From contig NW_015971556.1 of assembly GCF_000182565.1 (NCBI RefSeq), positions 309,944 to 373,943 of the forward strand: 64,000 nucleotides of DNA. Reading direction: 5' to 3'. Positions 47,402 through 59,196 of this stretch are shown here, piece by piece. Source of the stretch: Spizellomyces punctatus DAOM BR117 (lineage: Eukaryota; Chytridiomycota; Chytridiomycetes; Spizellomycetales; Spizellomycetaceae). The translations under genes were made by a program, and so were the position numbers. Position 1 is the first letter of the stretch; each line of letters begins with the position of its first letter. Below the pieces are notes generated by a model, which was given only the letters and a program-made list of their open reading frames with translations, made no database searches and was not told the origin of the DNA.

Positions 47402-47676
47402 TGTTGAGTATTGAGATCAGGCTTACACCACACTGTATGATCTATAAATCATGTGAGATTATGCTGGGATGTCATTAGACAGTTCACATCTGATTTGGCT
47501 AAGTTACAACATGGGGAATTGGACTTAGAGTAATCAGAATGATCACAGATGCAGGTGGGAGTGATTTAAAGGGGTAAATCGCAGTCTTAGAAGGTCTGGA
47601 AGGTTTGTGATGGTCTAGATCTTCAGGTAATGTTTGCCAAGGCATGGCTGAAGCTGCTGAGCATTGCTGAGCATGG
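47402..47676 (+). repeat. Partial copia LTR (5' ~275 bp)
   Basis: Starts TGTTGAG with a small rearrangement, then follows the LTR sequence to GCTGAGCATG, where it is cut by the Ty3/gypsy fragment. It lacks about 18 bp (the ATCATGTAAGCACTC region) found in other copies. Confidence 0.82.
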
Positions 47677-48317
47677 GAAGTTCATGACCCATCTGGCTTG
47701 TCTTCTGGTCAAGAAGGGCAGGTGCTGTAGCCACTTGAGGGACTGGTGGTCTGAGATAACTTTGAAGGGGGTTCCTTCCAAGTAGGGCCTCCAAACTCTG
47801 AGGGCATCATGGATGGCTAACAGCTCTTGTTCTCTGGTGTCATATCTGGTCTCTGCTGGGGCCATCTTCCTGGAGTGGTAGGCAACTGGTCTCATGCCTT
47901 TCCCATCATCCTGTCCAAGCCATGCACCAACTGCATAGCCTGAGGCATCAGGGAAGACAGTGGTAGGCAAGGCTGGGTCAAAGGGTCTGAGTACAGGGGC
48001 TTTGGTGACCATATCCTTCAGCTGCTGAAAAGCTTTCTCCTGAGGTTCAGACCAGGTCCAGGGCTTGTCATTTCTCAACAGGTCTGTCAATGGTGCAGCT
48101 TGCTCTGCCAGGTCCTTCAGAAAACTATGGAAGTAGTTCACCAGGCCCATGAACTGTCTGACTTCAGTGACACTCTGGGGCTTGGGCCATTATTGAACAG
48201 TCTGCACTTTCTTGGGGTCAAGCTTGACTCCTTCATGTGAGACTACATGGCCAAGAAACTCTACTTCTTGCTTGAAGAACTGGCACTTGCTGGGGTTGGC
48301 ATACAGCTTGTTCTTAT
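47677..48317 (-). pseudogene. Ty3/gypsy pol fragment (RT palm/RNase H)
   Basis: Minus-strand coding: NPSKCQFFKQEVEFLGHVVS, then KVQTVQ followed by an in-frame TAA (about 48191-48193) before WPKPQSV, then FMGLVNYFHSFLKDLAEQ, APLTDLLRNDKPWTWSEPQ, FPDASGYAVGAWLGQDDGK and SDHQSLKWLQHL. This is the RT thumb to RNase H of a chromovirus-like Ty3/gypsy element. It is bounded on both sides by copia LTR sequence and is dead. Confidence 0.9.
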
Positions 48318-48827
48318 TGAAACTTCGCGCTTGGAACACTGATTTCCCATGTAGAAATCACTTCTGAAAGGCCTAGTTATGCCTGTGGCTGCTAGTAAGA
48401 CTTCTGGGTGCAGTAACTTGTGGGATAACACGCTTGTATTAATCCAGAGACATTCAAAAGTCCCCTTTATATAACCCAGTACATTCTCCAGCCTCCCTCC
48501 GCCTTTGTTTACTGTTTACATGCTTCAGCCCACTTGTTTACATGCTCAGCCATGCTCAGCAGTGCTCAGCAGCTTCAGCCATGCCTTGGCAAACATTACC
48601 TGAAGATCTAGATCATCACAAACCTTCCAGACCTTCTAAGAGTGCTTACATGATGATTTACCCCTTTAAATCATTCACACACGCATCTGTGATCATTCTG
48701 GTTACTCTAAGTCCAATTCCCCACGTTGTAACTTAGCCAAATCAGATGTGAACTGTCTAATGACATCCCAGCATGATCTCACATGATTTATAGATCATAC
48801 AGCGTGGTTTAAGCCTGAATCTCAACA
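48318..48827 (-). repeat. Copia-family LTR, inverted, full length (510 bp)
   Basis: Same TG...CA LTR in reverse orientation, followed immediately by the pol 3' end in the same (minus) orientation, so it is the 3' LTR of a minus-strand element. Confidence 0.92.
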
Positions 48828-49766
48828 CTCCCACTCAGTGAATCATCTGATTTCCAACAGAGACCCATTTTACCACAAAGTTTAAGGTGTTTTGTCTTGG
48901 GTAGAGCCTTGGTGAGAATGTCAGCCATCACTTCTTCTGTCTGACAGTACTTGAGGCTGATTTTCTTGTCTTCTACTGCTTGTCTGATGAAGTGGTGCCG
49001 CACATCAATATGTTTGGCCCTTGCATGATGTGTTGGGTTGTTGGCAAGTGCCATGGCGCCCTGATTGTCACCATACAATGTTGTAGGACCACTTTGCTGA
49101 TGTCCTAGCTCGCCTAGAAGTGTTCTGAACCAGATAACTTCCTTGGTAGCTTGACAAAGAGCCATGTACTCTGACTCTGTTGATGATAGAGCGACTGTAG
49201 GTTGCCTCTTGCTTTGCCAGCTGACTGTGCTGTTGCCAATCTTGACTAAGAAGCCAGTGGTAGACTTCCTGAAGTCCAAATCACCGCCCCAATCTGCATC
49301 AGAGTATGCAGATAGCTCCCACTTGCTCTGAATGCCGCCCAGTTGGAGTCCTAGGTCTGTGGTGCCATTCAGGTACCGCATGATCCATTTGACTGCTATC
49401 CAGTGCTGATGTCCGGGGTTGGAAAGATACTGGCTAACTGATCCAACTGCTGCTGCTATGTCTGGTCTGGTGCCCAGCATTGCATAAATGAGACTTCCAA
49501 CAGCACTTCTGAAAGGAACCTCGTTCATTTCTTGCTGTTCTGCCTCAGTTTGTGGTGACATGGCCTTGGTGAGCTTCTGGCCATTCTCTAGTGGTGTGGC
49601 AACTGGTTTGCTGTTGCTCATATTGAATTTCTTCAATGTTTGACCGAGGTACCGCTGTTGGGAGAGCCAGATTGACCTGTTGGCTCTGTCCCTGACCACT
49701 TGGATGCCGAGAAAATGCTCTAACTGGCCCATATCAGCCATCTTGAACCGCTTCTTGAGTTCTTCT
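48828..49766 (-). pseudogene. Copia pol 3' fragment (RT C-terminus and RNase H)
   Basis: Frame of about 310 codons, running ADMGQLEHFLGIQVVRD... to SGSVEIQA with its stop inside the adjoining inverted LTR. It contains SDADWGGDLDFRKSTTGFL and ALSSTESEYMALCQ of Ty1/copia RNase H. The 5' part is missing: the sequence is abutted at 49767 by a plus-strand LTR. Confidence 0.9.
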
Positions 49767-50121
49767 TGTTGAGATTCAGGCTTAAACCACGCTGTATGAT
49801 CTATAAATCATGTGAGATCATGCTGGGATGTCATTAGACAGTTCACATCTGATCTGGCTAAGTTACAACGTGGGGAATTGGACTTAGAGTAACCAGAATG
49901 ATCACAGATGCGTGTGTGAATGATTTAAAGGGGTAAATCATCATGTAAGCACTCTTAGAAGGTCTGGAAGGTTTGTGATGATCTAGATCTTCAGGTAATG
50001 TTTGCCAAGGCATGGCTGAAGCTGCTGAGCACTGCTGAGCACGGCTGAGCATGTAAACAAGTGGGCTGAAGCATGTAAACAGTAAACAAAGGCGGAGGGA
50101 GGCTGGAGAATGTACTGGGTT
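49767..50121 (+). repeat. Copia LTR, 3'-truncated (~355 bp), 5' LTR of tandem copy 1
   Basis: TGTTGAG to CTGGGTT; the LTR then stops exactly where full copies continue with ATATAAAGG. The TATA box, R/U5 and primer-binding site are therefore absent; leader sequence (TGACGGCCACACC) follows directly. Confidence 0.92.
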
Positions 50122-50247
50122 TGACGGCCACACCATCTTCCTGACGCACCTATCTTCTTCCCAACCTCATATTTGGACCACCTACCATACCAGGATGATT
50201 TCACCCCTTCCCCAACAACAAAATCCACTCACCAAATCAGCTCAGAC

Positions 50248-53200
50248 ATGTCAAGCACGGACTTGGACACCAAACTCATGATGGAAAAGTTCAATGGTGT
50301 GAACTACCACCTCTGGAAGTTCAAAATGACGATGTTGCTGAAGGAAAAGGGGCTGTGGGGTGTGATTGAGGGGGATGAGAGCATGGAGGGAACCTCTGAG
50401 AAGGATTGGAGGAGAAGGGATGAGCGGGCAATGGCTGTAATTGCTCTGTCACTGAGTGATGCCCAACTCATGCATGTACAGACCGCTGTAACTGCAAAAG
50501 AGGCCTGGTTAAAGCTCAGTGACATCCACCAAAGGAAGGGAATTGCCAGTAGGCTCTATCTGAGGAGGAAATTTCTCACTCTGAAGATGGAAGATGGCGC
50601 TGGGGGCATGCTGGGACACATAAACACGGTCAGGACAATGGCTCAGCAGTTGGAGGCCATTGGGGCGCCAGTCAGTGAAGAAGACCAAGTCATCACCCTA
50701 CTCTACAGCCTACCAGAGAGTTATGAACAGCTGGTGGTGTCTTTGGAGGCCAGGAGTGATTCTCTGACGCTGGAATTCCTCACATCACGGCTTTTGCATG
50801 AAGAAACACGCAGAAAGGAAGCTGGGGGTGAAGGAGATAGCAAAGGGAAGGCCTTTTTCAGCAGGGATGGTGGGCAGAAGGTTGGCAAGCATGGTGGGAC
50901 CAAGAAGATAGCAGGGAAGTGCTTCTATTGCAACAAGAAGGGTCACTTCAAGAAGGACTGCAGGAAGTTTCTGGCGGACACCAAACAACAAGCCAATCAA
51001 GCCAGCACCAGTCAGGCAACTCAGAATGAGTTCCTATTCTTTGCTCAGTCGGGAGATGACACCAAAACCTCTCAGGGAGCAGTCTGGTGGATTGTGGACT
51101 CGGGTGCTTCACAGCACATGTCACACAGGAAGGATTGGATGACCAATTACATGGAGATGTCACCAATTCAAGTCCATCTGGCAGACAACAGAACAGTTCA
51201 GGCAATAGGGAAGGGCCAGATCACACTTGAGACAGGCAGAAACCGATTCTGTACCCTCAGAGACGTGTGGTTTGTTCCCAAGCTTGAAAAGAACTTGTTT
51301 TCAGTAAGAAGAGCCACTGAAAACGGTGCCAAAGTTGAGTTTGGCAGCAAGGGATGCTGTATCAAGACTTCAGACAGTCAGGAAGCAATCCAGGGAACTC
51401 TAGGTGGCGGTCTATACATGTTTCATGCAAGAGAACATGCAAACATAGCCTCTGGAATGAGTTTGGACCTCTGGCATCGCAGGTTAGGACACCTGAACGT
51501 CAACAGCATCAAAATCTTGGCTAGGAACCAGCTGGGAAGTGGTCTGGAGGTCAAGAGTCACACAGAAACATCACCATGCGAAGCCTGTGCCATTGGAAAG
51601 ATCACCAGGCATCCCTTTCCAAAGGGAGAAGCAGCTAGAGCGGCTCTATTGCTGGGGGTGGTTCACAGTGATGTGTGTGGGCCCATGAAGACACCAAGTC
51701 ATGGTGGGGCAAAGTATTTTGTCACATTCATTGATGACAAGTCAAGGATGACAGCAGTTTATCATTTGAAGGAGAAGAGTGAGGTTCTCAGCAAATTCAA
51801 GGAGTTTGAGGCCTGGGCAACCAACTTCACGGGGCAGAAGATCAAAACTCTCAGATCAGACAATGGGGGAGAGTATGTGGGCGAAGAATTCAAGAAATTC
51901 TGCAAACAGAAGGGAATTCAGCAGCAATTCAGCACCCCCTACACACCAGAGCAGAATGGTGTTGCTGAGAGGATGAACAGGACGCTGGTGGAAATGGGAA
52001 GGTGCATGCTGCACCACAGTGGACTCAGCCACAAGTTCTGGGGCGAGGCAATCATGACAGCGGCCTATCTCAGGAACAGGAGCCCCACTGCAGCACTCAG
52101 CAACCAATCAACACCATTTCAAGAGTTTACAGGCGGTAAACCAGATCTCCAGCACCTCAGAGTGTTTGGCTGCATGGCCTACACTCATATTCCAAAGGAA
52201 AAGCGGTCAAAACTTGATGAGAAGGCGAAGAAGGCAGTCATGGTCGGCTACAGCACTCAGAGTAAGGCCTACAGACTGTGGGTACCTGAAGTGAACCAAG
52301 TTGTCATGTCAAGGGACGTCATCTTTGATGAAAACTTGATGTGGAGCACTCAGCAGCGACTGCAGAGTGTACCACAGCAAGACCAAGAGCTACAGATGCC
52401 TCTGGGAGGGGAGCCTTCGTTCTTGGATGACCAAGAAGGGCTAGGGACGGTTCAAGAGACTCAGAGACCATCTAGCATCACTCCAGACAACTCTTCAGCA
52501 TCAGAAGATGATGGGGACGACTTCCAGGATGCTGAGGAAGTGCCAGAACTCAGCAGGAAGAGTGCCAGATTTCACAAACCACCGGGAGAGTGGTGGATTG
52601 CAAAGCCAACTCAGTCAAACCTGGCTTTTGCCTTCACCATTGGGGAAGTTCCACAGGAAGAACCCAGCACTCTGGCTGAAGCTAGGACCAGACATGATGC
52701 CAAACAGTGGGAGGTGGCTGTCAAAGCAGAATATGACTCTCTGATGGAGAATCAGACGTGGGACTTGGTCAAACTACCACCAGGAAGATCCACAGTTGGC
52801 TGCAAGTGGGTTTTCAAGCTGAAACTCAAGTCAGATGGCTCTGTAGAGCGCTACAAGGCCAGACTGGTAGCCAAAGGATACTCCCAAGTTGAAGGACTGG
52901 ACTACAAGGAGACATTTGCCCCAGTAGTCAAGTTTGCAACCATCAGGACGGTTCTGACACTAGCAGCCATGAAGGACATGGAGATTCACCAAATGGATGT
53001 CAAAACAGCATTCTTGAATGGGACCATTGAGGAGGACATCTACATGGACCAACCAGAAGGCTTTGCCACGGCAAAAGGACTTGTCTGCAAGCTAAAGAAG
53101 AGTTTGTATGGGTTAAAGCAAGCTCCAAGAGCCTGGAACAAAGTCATTGATGGGCAACTCAAAGAACTTGGCTTTGAAAGGTGTGAATCAGACCACGGGC

Positions 53201-54252
53201 TGTACATCAACAAGAAGATGGGCATCCACCTAATCCTGTATGTGGATGACCTTATTCTGGCATCAAAGGACGACCAGGAGTTGTTAAAACTCAAAGAAGA
53301 ACTCAAGAAGCGGTTCAAGATGGCTGATATGGGCCAGTTAGAGCATTTTCTCGGCATCCAAGTGGTCAGGGACAGAGCCAACAGGTCAATCTGGCTCTCC
53401 CAACAGCGATACCTCGGTCAAACATTGAAGAAATTCAATATGAGTAACAGCAAACCAGTTGCCACACCACTAGAGAATGGCCAGAAGCTCACCAAGGCCA
53501 TGTCACCACAAACTGAGGCAGAACAGCAGGAAATGAATGGGGTTCCTTTCAGAAGTGCTGTTGGAAGTCTCATTTATGCAATGCTGGGCACCAGACCAGA
53601 CATAGCAGCAGCAGTTGGATCAATTAGCCAGTACCTTTCCAACCCCGGACATCAGCACTGGATAGCAGTCAAATGGATCATGCGGTACCTGAATGGCACC
53701 ACAGACCTAGGACTTCAACTGGGCGGCATTCAGAGCAAGTGGGAGCTGTCTGCATACTCTGATGCAGATTGGGGCGGTGATTTGGACTTCAGGAAGTCTA
53801 CCACTGGCTTCTTAGTCAAGATTGGCAGCAGCACAGTCAGCTGGCAAAGCAAGAGGCAACCTACAGTCGCTCTATCATCAACAGAGTCAGAGTACATGGC
53901 TCTTTGTCAAGCTACCAAGGAAGTTATCTGGTTCAGAACACTTCTAGGCGAGCTAGGACATCAGCAAAGTGGTCCTACAACATTGTATGGTGACAATCAG
54001 GGCGCCATAGCACTTGCCAACAACCCAACACATCATGCAAGGACCAAACACATTGATGTGTGGCACCACTTCATCAGACAAGCAGTAGAAGACAAGAAAA
54101 TCAGCCTCAAGTACTGTCAGACAGAAGAAGTGATGGCTGACATTCTCACCAAGGCTCTACCCAAGACAAAACACCTTAAACTTTGTGGTAAAATGGGACT
54201 CTGTCAGAAATCAGATGATTCACTGAGTGGGAGTGTTGAGATTCAGGCTTAA
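50248..54252 (+). CDS. Ty1/copia gag-pol polyprotein, tandem copy 1, uninterrupted
   Basis: Single open frame; from the ATG at 50248 (MSSTDLDTKLMMEKFNG) it is 1334 aa. Order: Gag (about 1-215), zinc knuckle CFYCNKKGHFKKDC (CX2CX4HX4C), aspartic protease WWIVDSGASQHMS, integrase with HHCC (HRRLGHLNVNSI to CEACAIGK) and DDE region (HSDVCGPM, RSDNGGEY, PEQNGVAER), reverse transcriptase (FAPVVKFATIR, QMDVKTAFLNG, YVDDLILAS) and RNase H (SDADWGGD, STESEYMAL). Gene order PR-INT-RT-RH defines Ty1/copia. The frame is also open upstream of this ATG, but the ATG matches copy 3. The stop lies 6 codons inside the 3' LTR. The coding region is intact although the 5' LTR/PBS is deleted. Confidence 0.93.
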   Translation: MSSTDLDTKLMMEKFNGVNYHLWKFKMTMLLKEKGLWGVIEGDESMEGTSEKDWRRRDERAMAVIALSLSDAQLMHVQTAVTAKEAWLKLSDIHQRKGIASRLYLRRKFLTLKMEDGAGGMLGHINTVRTMAQQLEAIGAPVSEEDQVITLLYSLPESYEQLVVSLEARSDSLTLEFLTSRLLHEETRRKEAGGEGDSKGKAFFSRDGGQKVGKHGGTKKIAGKCFYCNKKGHFKKDCRKFLADTKQQANQASTSQATQNEFLFFAQSGDDTKTSQGAVWWIVDSGASQHMSHRKDWMTNYMEMSPIQVHLADNRTVQAIGKGQITLETGRNRFCTLRDVWFVPKLEKNLFSVRRATENGAKVEFGSKGCCIKTSDSQEAIQGTLGGGLYMFHAREHANIASGMSLDLWHRRLGHLNVNSIKILARNQLGSGLEVKSHTETSPCEACAIGKITRHPFPKGEAARAALLLGVVHSDVCGPMKTPSHGGAKYFVTFIDDKSRMTAVYHLKEKSEVLSKFKEFEAWATNFTGQKIKTLRSDNGGEYVGEEFKKFCKQKGIQQQFSTPYTPEQNGVAERMNRTLVEMGRCMLHHSGLSHKFWGEAIMTAAYLRNRSPTAALSNQSTPFQEFTGGKPDLQHLRVFGCMAYTHIPKEKRSKLDEKAKKAVMVGYSTQSKAYRLWVPEVNQVVMSRDVIFDENLMWSTQQRLQSVPQQDQELQMPLGGEPSFLDDQEGLGTVQETQRPSSITPDNSSASEDDGDDFQDAEEVPELSRKSARFHKPPGEWWIAKPTQSNLAFAFTIGEVPQEEPSTLAEARTRHDAKQWEVAVKAEYDSLMENQTWDLVKLPPGRSTVGCKWVFKLKLKSDGSVERYKARLVAKGYSQVEGLDYKETFAPVVKFATIRTVLTLAAMKDMEIHQMDVKTAFLNGTIEEDIYMDQPEGFATAKGLVCKLKKSLYGLKQAPRAWNKVIDGQLKELGFERCESDHGLYINKKMGIHLILYVDDLILASKDDQELLKLKEELKKRFKMADMGQLEHFLGIQVVRDRANRSIWLSQQRYLGQTLKKFNMSNSKPVATPLENGQKLTKAMSPQTEAEQQEMNGVPFRSAVGSLIYAMLGTRPDIAAAVGSISQYLSNPGHQHWIAVKWIMRYLNGTTDLGLQLGGIQSKWELSAYSDADWGGDLDFRKSTTGFLVKIGSSTVSWQSKRQPTVALSSTESEYMALCQATKEVIWFRTLLGELGHQQSGPTTLYGDNQGAIALANNPTHHARTKHIDVWHHFIRQAVEDKKISLKYCQTEEVMADILTKALPKTKHLKLCGKMGLCQKSDDSLSGSVEIQA

Positions 54253-54587
54253 ACCACGCTGTATGATCTACAAATCATGTGAGATCATGCTGGGATGTCA
54301 TTAGACAGTTCACATCTGATCTGGCTAAGTTACAACGTGGGGAATTGGACTTCGAGTAATCAGAATGATCACAGACGCGTGTGGAATGATTTAAAGGGGT
54401 AAATCATCATGTAAGCACTCTTAGAAGGTCTGGAAGGTTTGTGATGATCTAGATCTTCAGGTAATGTTTGCCAAGGCATGGCTGAAGCTGCTGAGCACTG
54501 CTGAGCACGGCTGAGCATGTAAACAAGTGGGCTGAAGCATGTAAACAGTAAACAAAGGCGGAGGGAGGCTGGAGAATGTACTGGGTT
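54234..54587 (+). repeat. Copia LTR shared between tandem copies 1 and 2, 3'-truncated (~354 bp)
   Basis: Serves as 3' LTR of copy 1 and 5' LTR of copy 2. It has the same truncation point (CTGGGTT then TGACGGCC) as the LTR at 49767. Confidence 0.92.
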
Positions 54588-54713
54588 TGACGGCCACACC
54601 ATCTTCCTGACGCACCTATCTTCTTCCCAACCTCATATTTGGACCACCTACCATACCAGGATGATTTCACCCCTTCCCCAACAACAAAATCCACTCACCA
54701 AATCAGCTCAGAC

Positions 54714-57700
54714 ATGTCAAGCACGGACTTGGACACCAAACTCATGATGGAAAAGTTCAATGGTGTGAACTACCACCTCTGGAAGTTCAAAATGACGATG
54801 TTGCTGAAGGAAAAGGGGCTGTGGGGTGTGATTGAGGGGGATGAGAGCATGGAGGGAACCTCTGAGAAGGATTGGAGGAGAAGGGATGAGCGGGCAATGG
54901 CTGTAATTGCTCTGTCACTGAGTGATGCCCAACTCATGCATGTACAGACCGCTGTAACTGCAAAAGAGGCCTGGTTAAAGCTCAGTGACATCCACCAAAG
55001 GAAGGGAATTGCCAGTAGGCTCTATCTGAGGAGGAAATTTCTCACTCTGAAGATGGAAGATGGCGCTGGGGGCATGCTGGGACACATAAACACGGTCAGG
55101 ACAATGGCTCAGCAGTTGGAGGCCATTGGGGCGCCAGTCAGTGAAGAAGACCAAGTCATCACCCTACTCTACAGCCTACCAGAGAGTTATGAACAGCTGG
55201 TGGTGTCTTTGGAGGCCAGGAGTGATTCTCTGACGCTGGAATTCCTCACATCACGGCTTTTGCATGAAGAAACACGCAGAAAGGAAGCTGGGGGTGAAGG
55301 AGATAGCAAAGGGAAGGCCTTTTTCAGCAGGGATGGTGGGCAGAAGGTTGGCAAGCATGGTGGGACCAAGAAGATAGCAGGGAAGTGCTTCTATTGCAAC
55401 AAGAAGGGTCACTTCAAGAAGGACTGCAGGAAGTTTCTGGCGGACACCAAACAACAAGCCAATCAAGCCAGCACCAGTCAGGCAACTCAGAATGAGTTCC
55501 TATTCTTTGCTCAGTCGGGAGATGACACCAAAACCTCTCAGGGAGCAGTCTGGTGGATTGTGGACTCGGGTGCTTCACAGCACATGTCACACAGGAAGGA
55601 TTGGATGACCAATTACATGGAGATGTCACCAATTCAAGTCCATCTGGCGGACAACAGAACAGTTCAGGCAATAGGGAAGGGCCAGATCACACTTGAGACA
55701 GGCAGAAACCGATTCTGTACCCTCAGAGACGTGTGGTTTGTTCCCAAGCTTGAAAAGAACTTGTTTTCAGTAAGAAGAGCCACTGAAAATGGTGCCAAAG
55801 TTGAGTTTGGCAGCAAGGGATGCTGTATCAAGACTTCAGACAGTCAGGAAGCAATCCAGGGAACTCTAGGTGGCGGTCTATACATGTTTCATGCAAGAGA
55901 ACATGCAAACATAGCCTCTGGAATGAGTTTGGACCTCTGGCATCGCAGGTTAGGACACCTGAACGTCAACAGCATCAAAATCTTGGCTAGGAACCAGCTG
56001 GGAAGTGGTCTGGAGGTCAAGAATCACACAGAAACATCACCATGTGAAGCCTGTGCCATTGGAAAGATTACCAGGTGTCCCTTTCCAAAGGGAGAAGCAG
56101 CTAGAGCAGCTCTACTGCTGGGGGTGGTTCACAGTGATGTGTGTGGGCCCATGAAGACACCAAGTCATGGTGGGGCAAAGTACTTTGTCACATTCATTGA
56201 TGACAAGTCAAGGATGATGGCAGTTTATCTTCTGAAGGAGAAGAGTGAGGTTCTCAGCAAATTCAAGGAGTTTGAGGCCTGGGCAACCAACTTCACGGGG
56301 CAGAAGATCAAAACTCTCAGATCAGACAATGGGGGAGAGTATGTGGGCGAAGAATTCAAGAAATTCTGCAAACAGAAGGGAATTCAGCAGCAATTCAGCA
56401 CCCCCTACACACCAGAGCAGAATGGTGTTGCTGAGAGGATGAACAGGATGCTGGTGGAAATGGGAAGGTGCATGCTGCACCACAGTGGACTCAGCTACAA
56501 GTTCTGGGGCGAGGCAATCATGACAGCGGCCTATCTCAGGAACAGGAGCCCCACTGCAGCACTCAGCAACCAATCAACACAATTTCAAGAGTTTACAGGC
56601 GGTAAACCAGCTCTCCAGCACCTCAGAGTGTTTGGCTGCATGGCCTACACTCATATTCCAAAGGAAAAGCGGTCAAAACTTGATGAGAAGGCCAAGAAGG
56701 CAGTCATGGTCGGCTACAGCACTCAGAGTAAGGCCTACAGACTGTGGGTACCTGAAATGAACCAAGTTGTCATGTCAAGGGACGTCATCTTTGATGAAAA
56801 CTTGATGTGGAGCACTCAGCAGCGACTGCAGAGTGTACCAAGACCAAGAGCTACAGATGCCTCTGGGAGGGGAGCCTTCGTTCTTGGATGACCAAGAAGG
56901 GCTAGGGACGGTTCAAGAGACTCAGAGACCATCTAGCATCACTCCAGACAACTCTTCAGCATCAGAAGATGATGGGGACGACTTCCAGGATGCTGAGGAA
57001 GTGCCAGAACTCAGCAGGAAGAGTGCCAGATTTCACAAACCACCGGGAGAGTGGTGGATTGCAAAGCCAACTCAGTCAAACCTGGCTTTTGCCTTCACCA
57101 TTGGGGAAGTTCCACAGGAAGAACCCAGCACTCTGGCTGAAGCTAGGACCAGACATGATGCCAAACAGTGGGAGGTGGCTGTCAAAGCAGAATATGACTC
57201 TCTGATGGAGAATCAGACGTGGGACTTGGTCAAACTACCACCAGGAAGATCCACAGTTGGCTGCAAGTGGGTTTTCAAGCTGAAACTCAAGTCAGATGGC
57301 TCTGTAGAGCGCTACAAGGCCAGACTGGTAGCCAAAGGATACTCCCAAGTTGAAGGACTGGACTACAAGGAGACATTTGCCCCAGTAGTCAAGTTTGCAA
57401 CCATCAGGACGGTTCTGACACTAGCAGCCATGAAGGACATGGAGATTCACCAAATGGATGTCAAAACAGCATTCTTGAATGGGACCATTGAGGAGGACAT
57501 CTACATGGACCAACCAGAAGGCTTTGCCACGGCAAAAGGACTTGTCTGCAAGCTAAAGAAGAGTTTGTATGGGTTAAAGCAAGCTCCAAGAGCCTGGAAC
57601 AAAGTCATTGATGGGCAACTCAAAGAACTTGGCTTTGAAAGGTGTGAATCAGACCACGGGCTGTACATCAACAAGAAGATGGGCATCCACCTAATCCTGT

Positions 57701-58713
57701 ATGTGGATGACCTTATTCTGGCATCAAAGGACGACCAGGAGTTGTTAAAACTCAAAGAAGAACTCAAGAAGCGGTTCAAGATGGCTGATATGGGCCAGTT
57801 AGAGCATTTTCTCGGCATCCAAGTGGTCAGGGACAGAGCCAACAGGTCAATCTGGCTCTCCCAACAGCGATACCTCGGTCAAACATTGAAGAAATTCAAT
57901 ATGAGTAACAGCAAACCAGTTGCCACACCACTAGAGAATGGCCAGAAGCTCACCAAGGCCATGTCACCACAAACTGAGGCAGAACAGCAAGAAATGAATG
58001 GGGTTCCTTTCAGAAGTGCTGTTGGAAGTCTCATTTATGCAATGCTGGGCACCAGACCAGACATAGCAGCGGCAGTTGGATCAGTCAGCCAGTACCTTTC
58101 CAACCCCGGACATCAGCACTGGATAGCAGTCAAACGGATCATGCGGTACCTGAATGGCACCACAGACCTAGGACTTCAACTGGGCGGCATTCAGAGCGAG
58201 TGGGAGCTATCTGCATACTCTGATGCAGATTGGGGCGGTGATTTGGACTTCAGGAAGTCTACCACTGGCTTCTTAGTCAAGATTGGCAGCAGCACAGTCA
58301 GCTGGCAAAGCAAGAGGCAACCTACAGTCGCCCTATCATCAACAGAGTCAGAGTACATGGCTCTTTGTCAAGCTACCAAGGAAGTTATCTGGTTCAGAAC
58401 ACTTCTAGGCGAGCTAGGACATCAGCAAAGTGGTCCTACAACATTGTATGGTGACAATCAGGGTGCCATAGCACTTGCCAACAACCCAACACATCATGCA
58501 AGGACCAAACACATTGATGTGTGGCACCACTTCATCAGACAAGCAGTAGAAGACAAGAAAATCAGCCTCAAGTACTGTCAGACAGAAGAAATGACGGCTG
58601 ACATTCTCACCAAGGCCTTACCCAAGACAAAACACCTTAAACTTTGTGGTAAAATGGGTCTCTGTCGGAAATCAGATGATTCACTGAGTGGGAGTGTTGA
58701 GATTCAGACTTAA
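54714..58713 (+). pseudogene. Ty1/copia gag-pol, tandem copy 2, frameshifted between integrase and RT
   Basis: Same domain order as copy 1. The first frame runs from ATG 54714 to about 56891, ending shortly after a 5-bp deletion near 56840 (GTACCAAGACC here, GTACCACAGCAAGACC in copy 1). The rest (linker, RT, RNase H) continues in another frame from about 56833 to 58713. Protease DSGAS, integrase and RT YVDDL motifs are intact in their own frames. The 5' half including the leader deletion is nearly identical to copy 1; the 3' half shares variants with copy 3. Confidence 0.93.
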
Positions 58714-59193
58714 ACCACGCTGTATGATCTATAAATCATGTGAGATCATGCTGGGATGTCATTAGACAGTTCACATCTGATTTGGCTAAGTTGCAACGTG
58801 GGGAATTGGACTTAGAGTAATCAGAATGATCACAGACGCGCGTGGGAATGATTTAAAGGGGTAAATCATCATGTAAGCACTCTTAGAAGGTCTGGAAGGT
58901 TTGTGACGATCTAGATCTTCAGGTAATGTTTGCCAAGGCATGGCTGAAATTGCTGAGCACGGCTGAGCATGTAAACAAGTGGGCTGAAGCATGTAAACAG
59001 TAAACAAAGGCGGAGGGAGGCTGGAGAATGTACTGGGTTATATAAAGGGGACTTTTGCACGTCTCTGAATTAATGCAAGCATGTTATCCCACAAGTTACT
59101 GCACCCAGAAGTCTTACTAGTGGCCACAGGCATTACTAGACCTTTCAGAAGTGATTTCTACATGGGAAATCAGAGTTCCAAGGGCTAAGTTCA
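58695..59193 (+). repeat. Copia LTR, full length (~499 bp), shared between tandem copies 2 and 3
   Basis: TGTTGAG...AAGTTCA with TATATAAAGG at about 59040. One copy of the GCTGAGCAC repeat in U3 is missing relative to the other LTRs. It is followed by a primer-binding site. Confidence 0.93.
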
Positions 59194-59196
59194 ATA

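Noticed and set aside
50173-50247. Upstream 25-codon start extension of the copia polyprotein in copies 1 and 2
   Set aside because: The frame is open but has no ATG there (TTG only), and copy 3 and the Gag alignment support the ATG at 50248.
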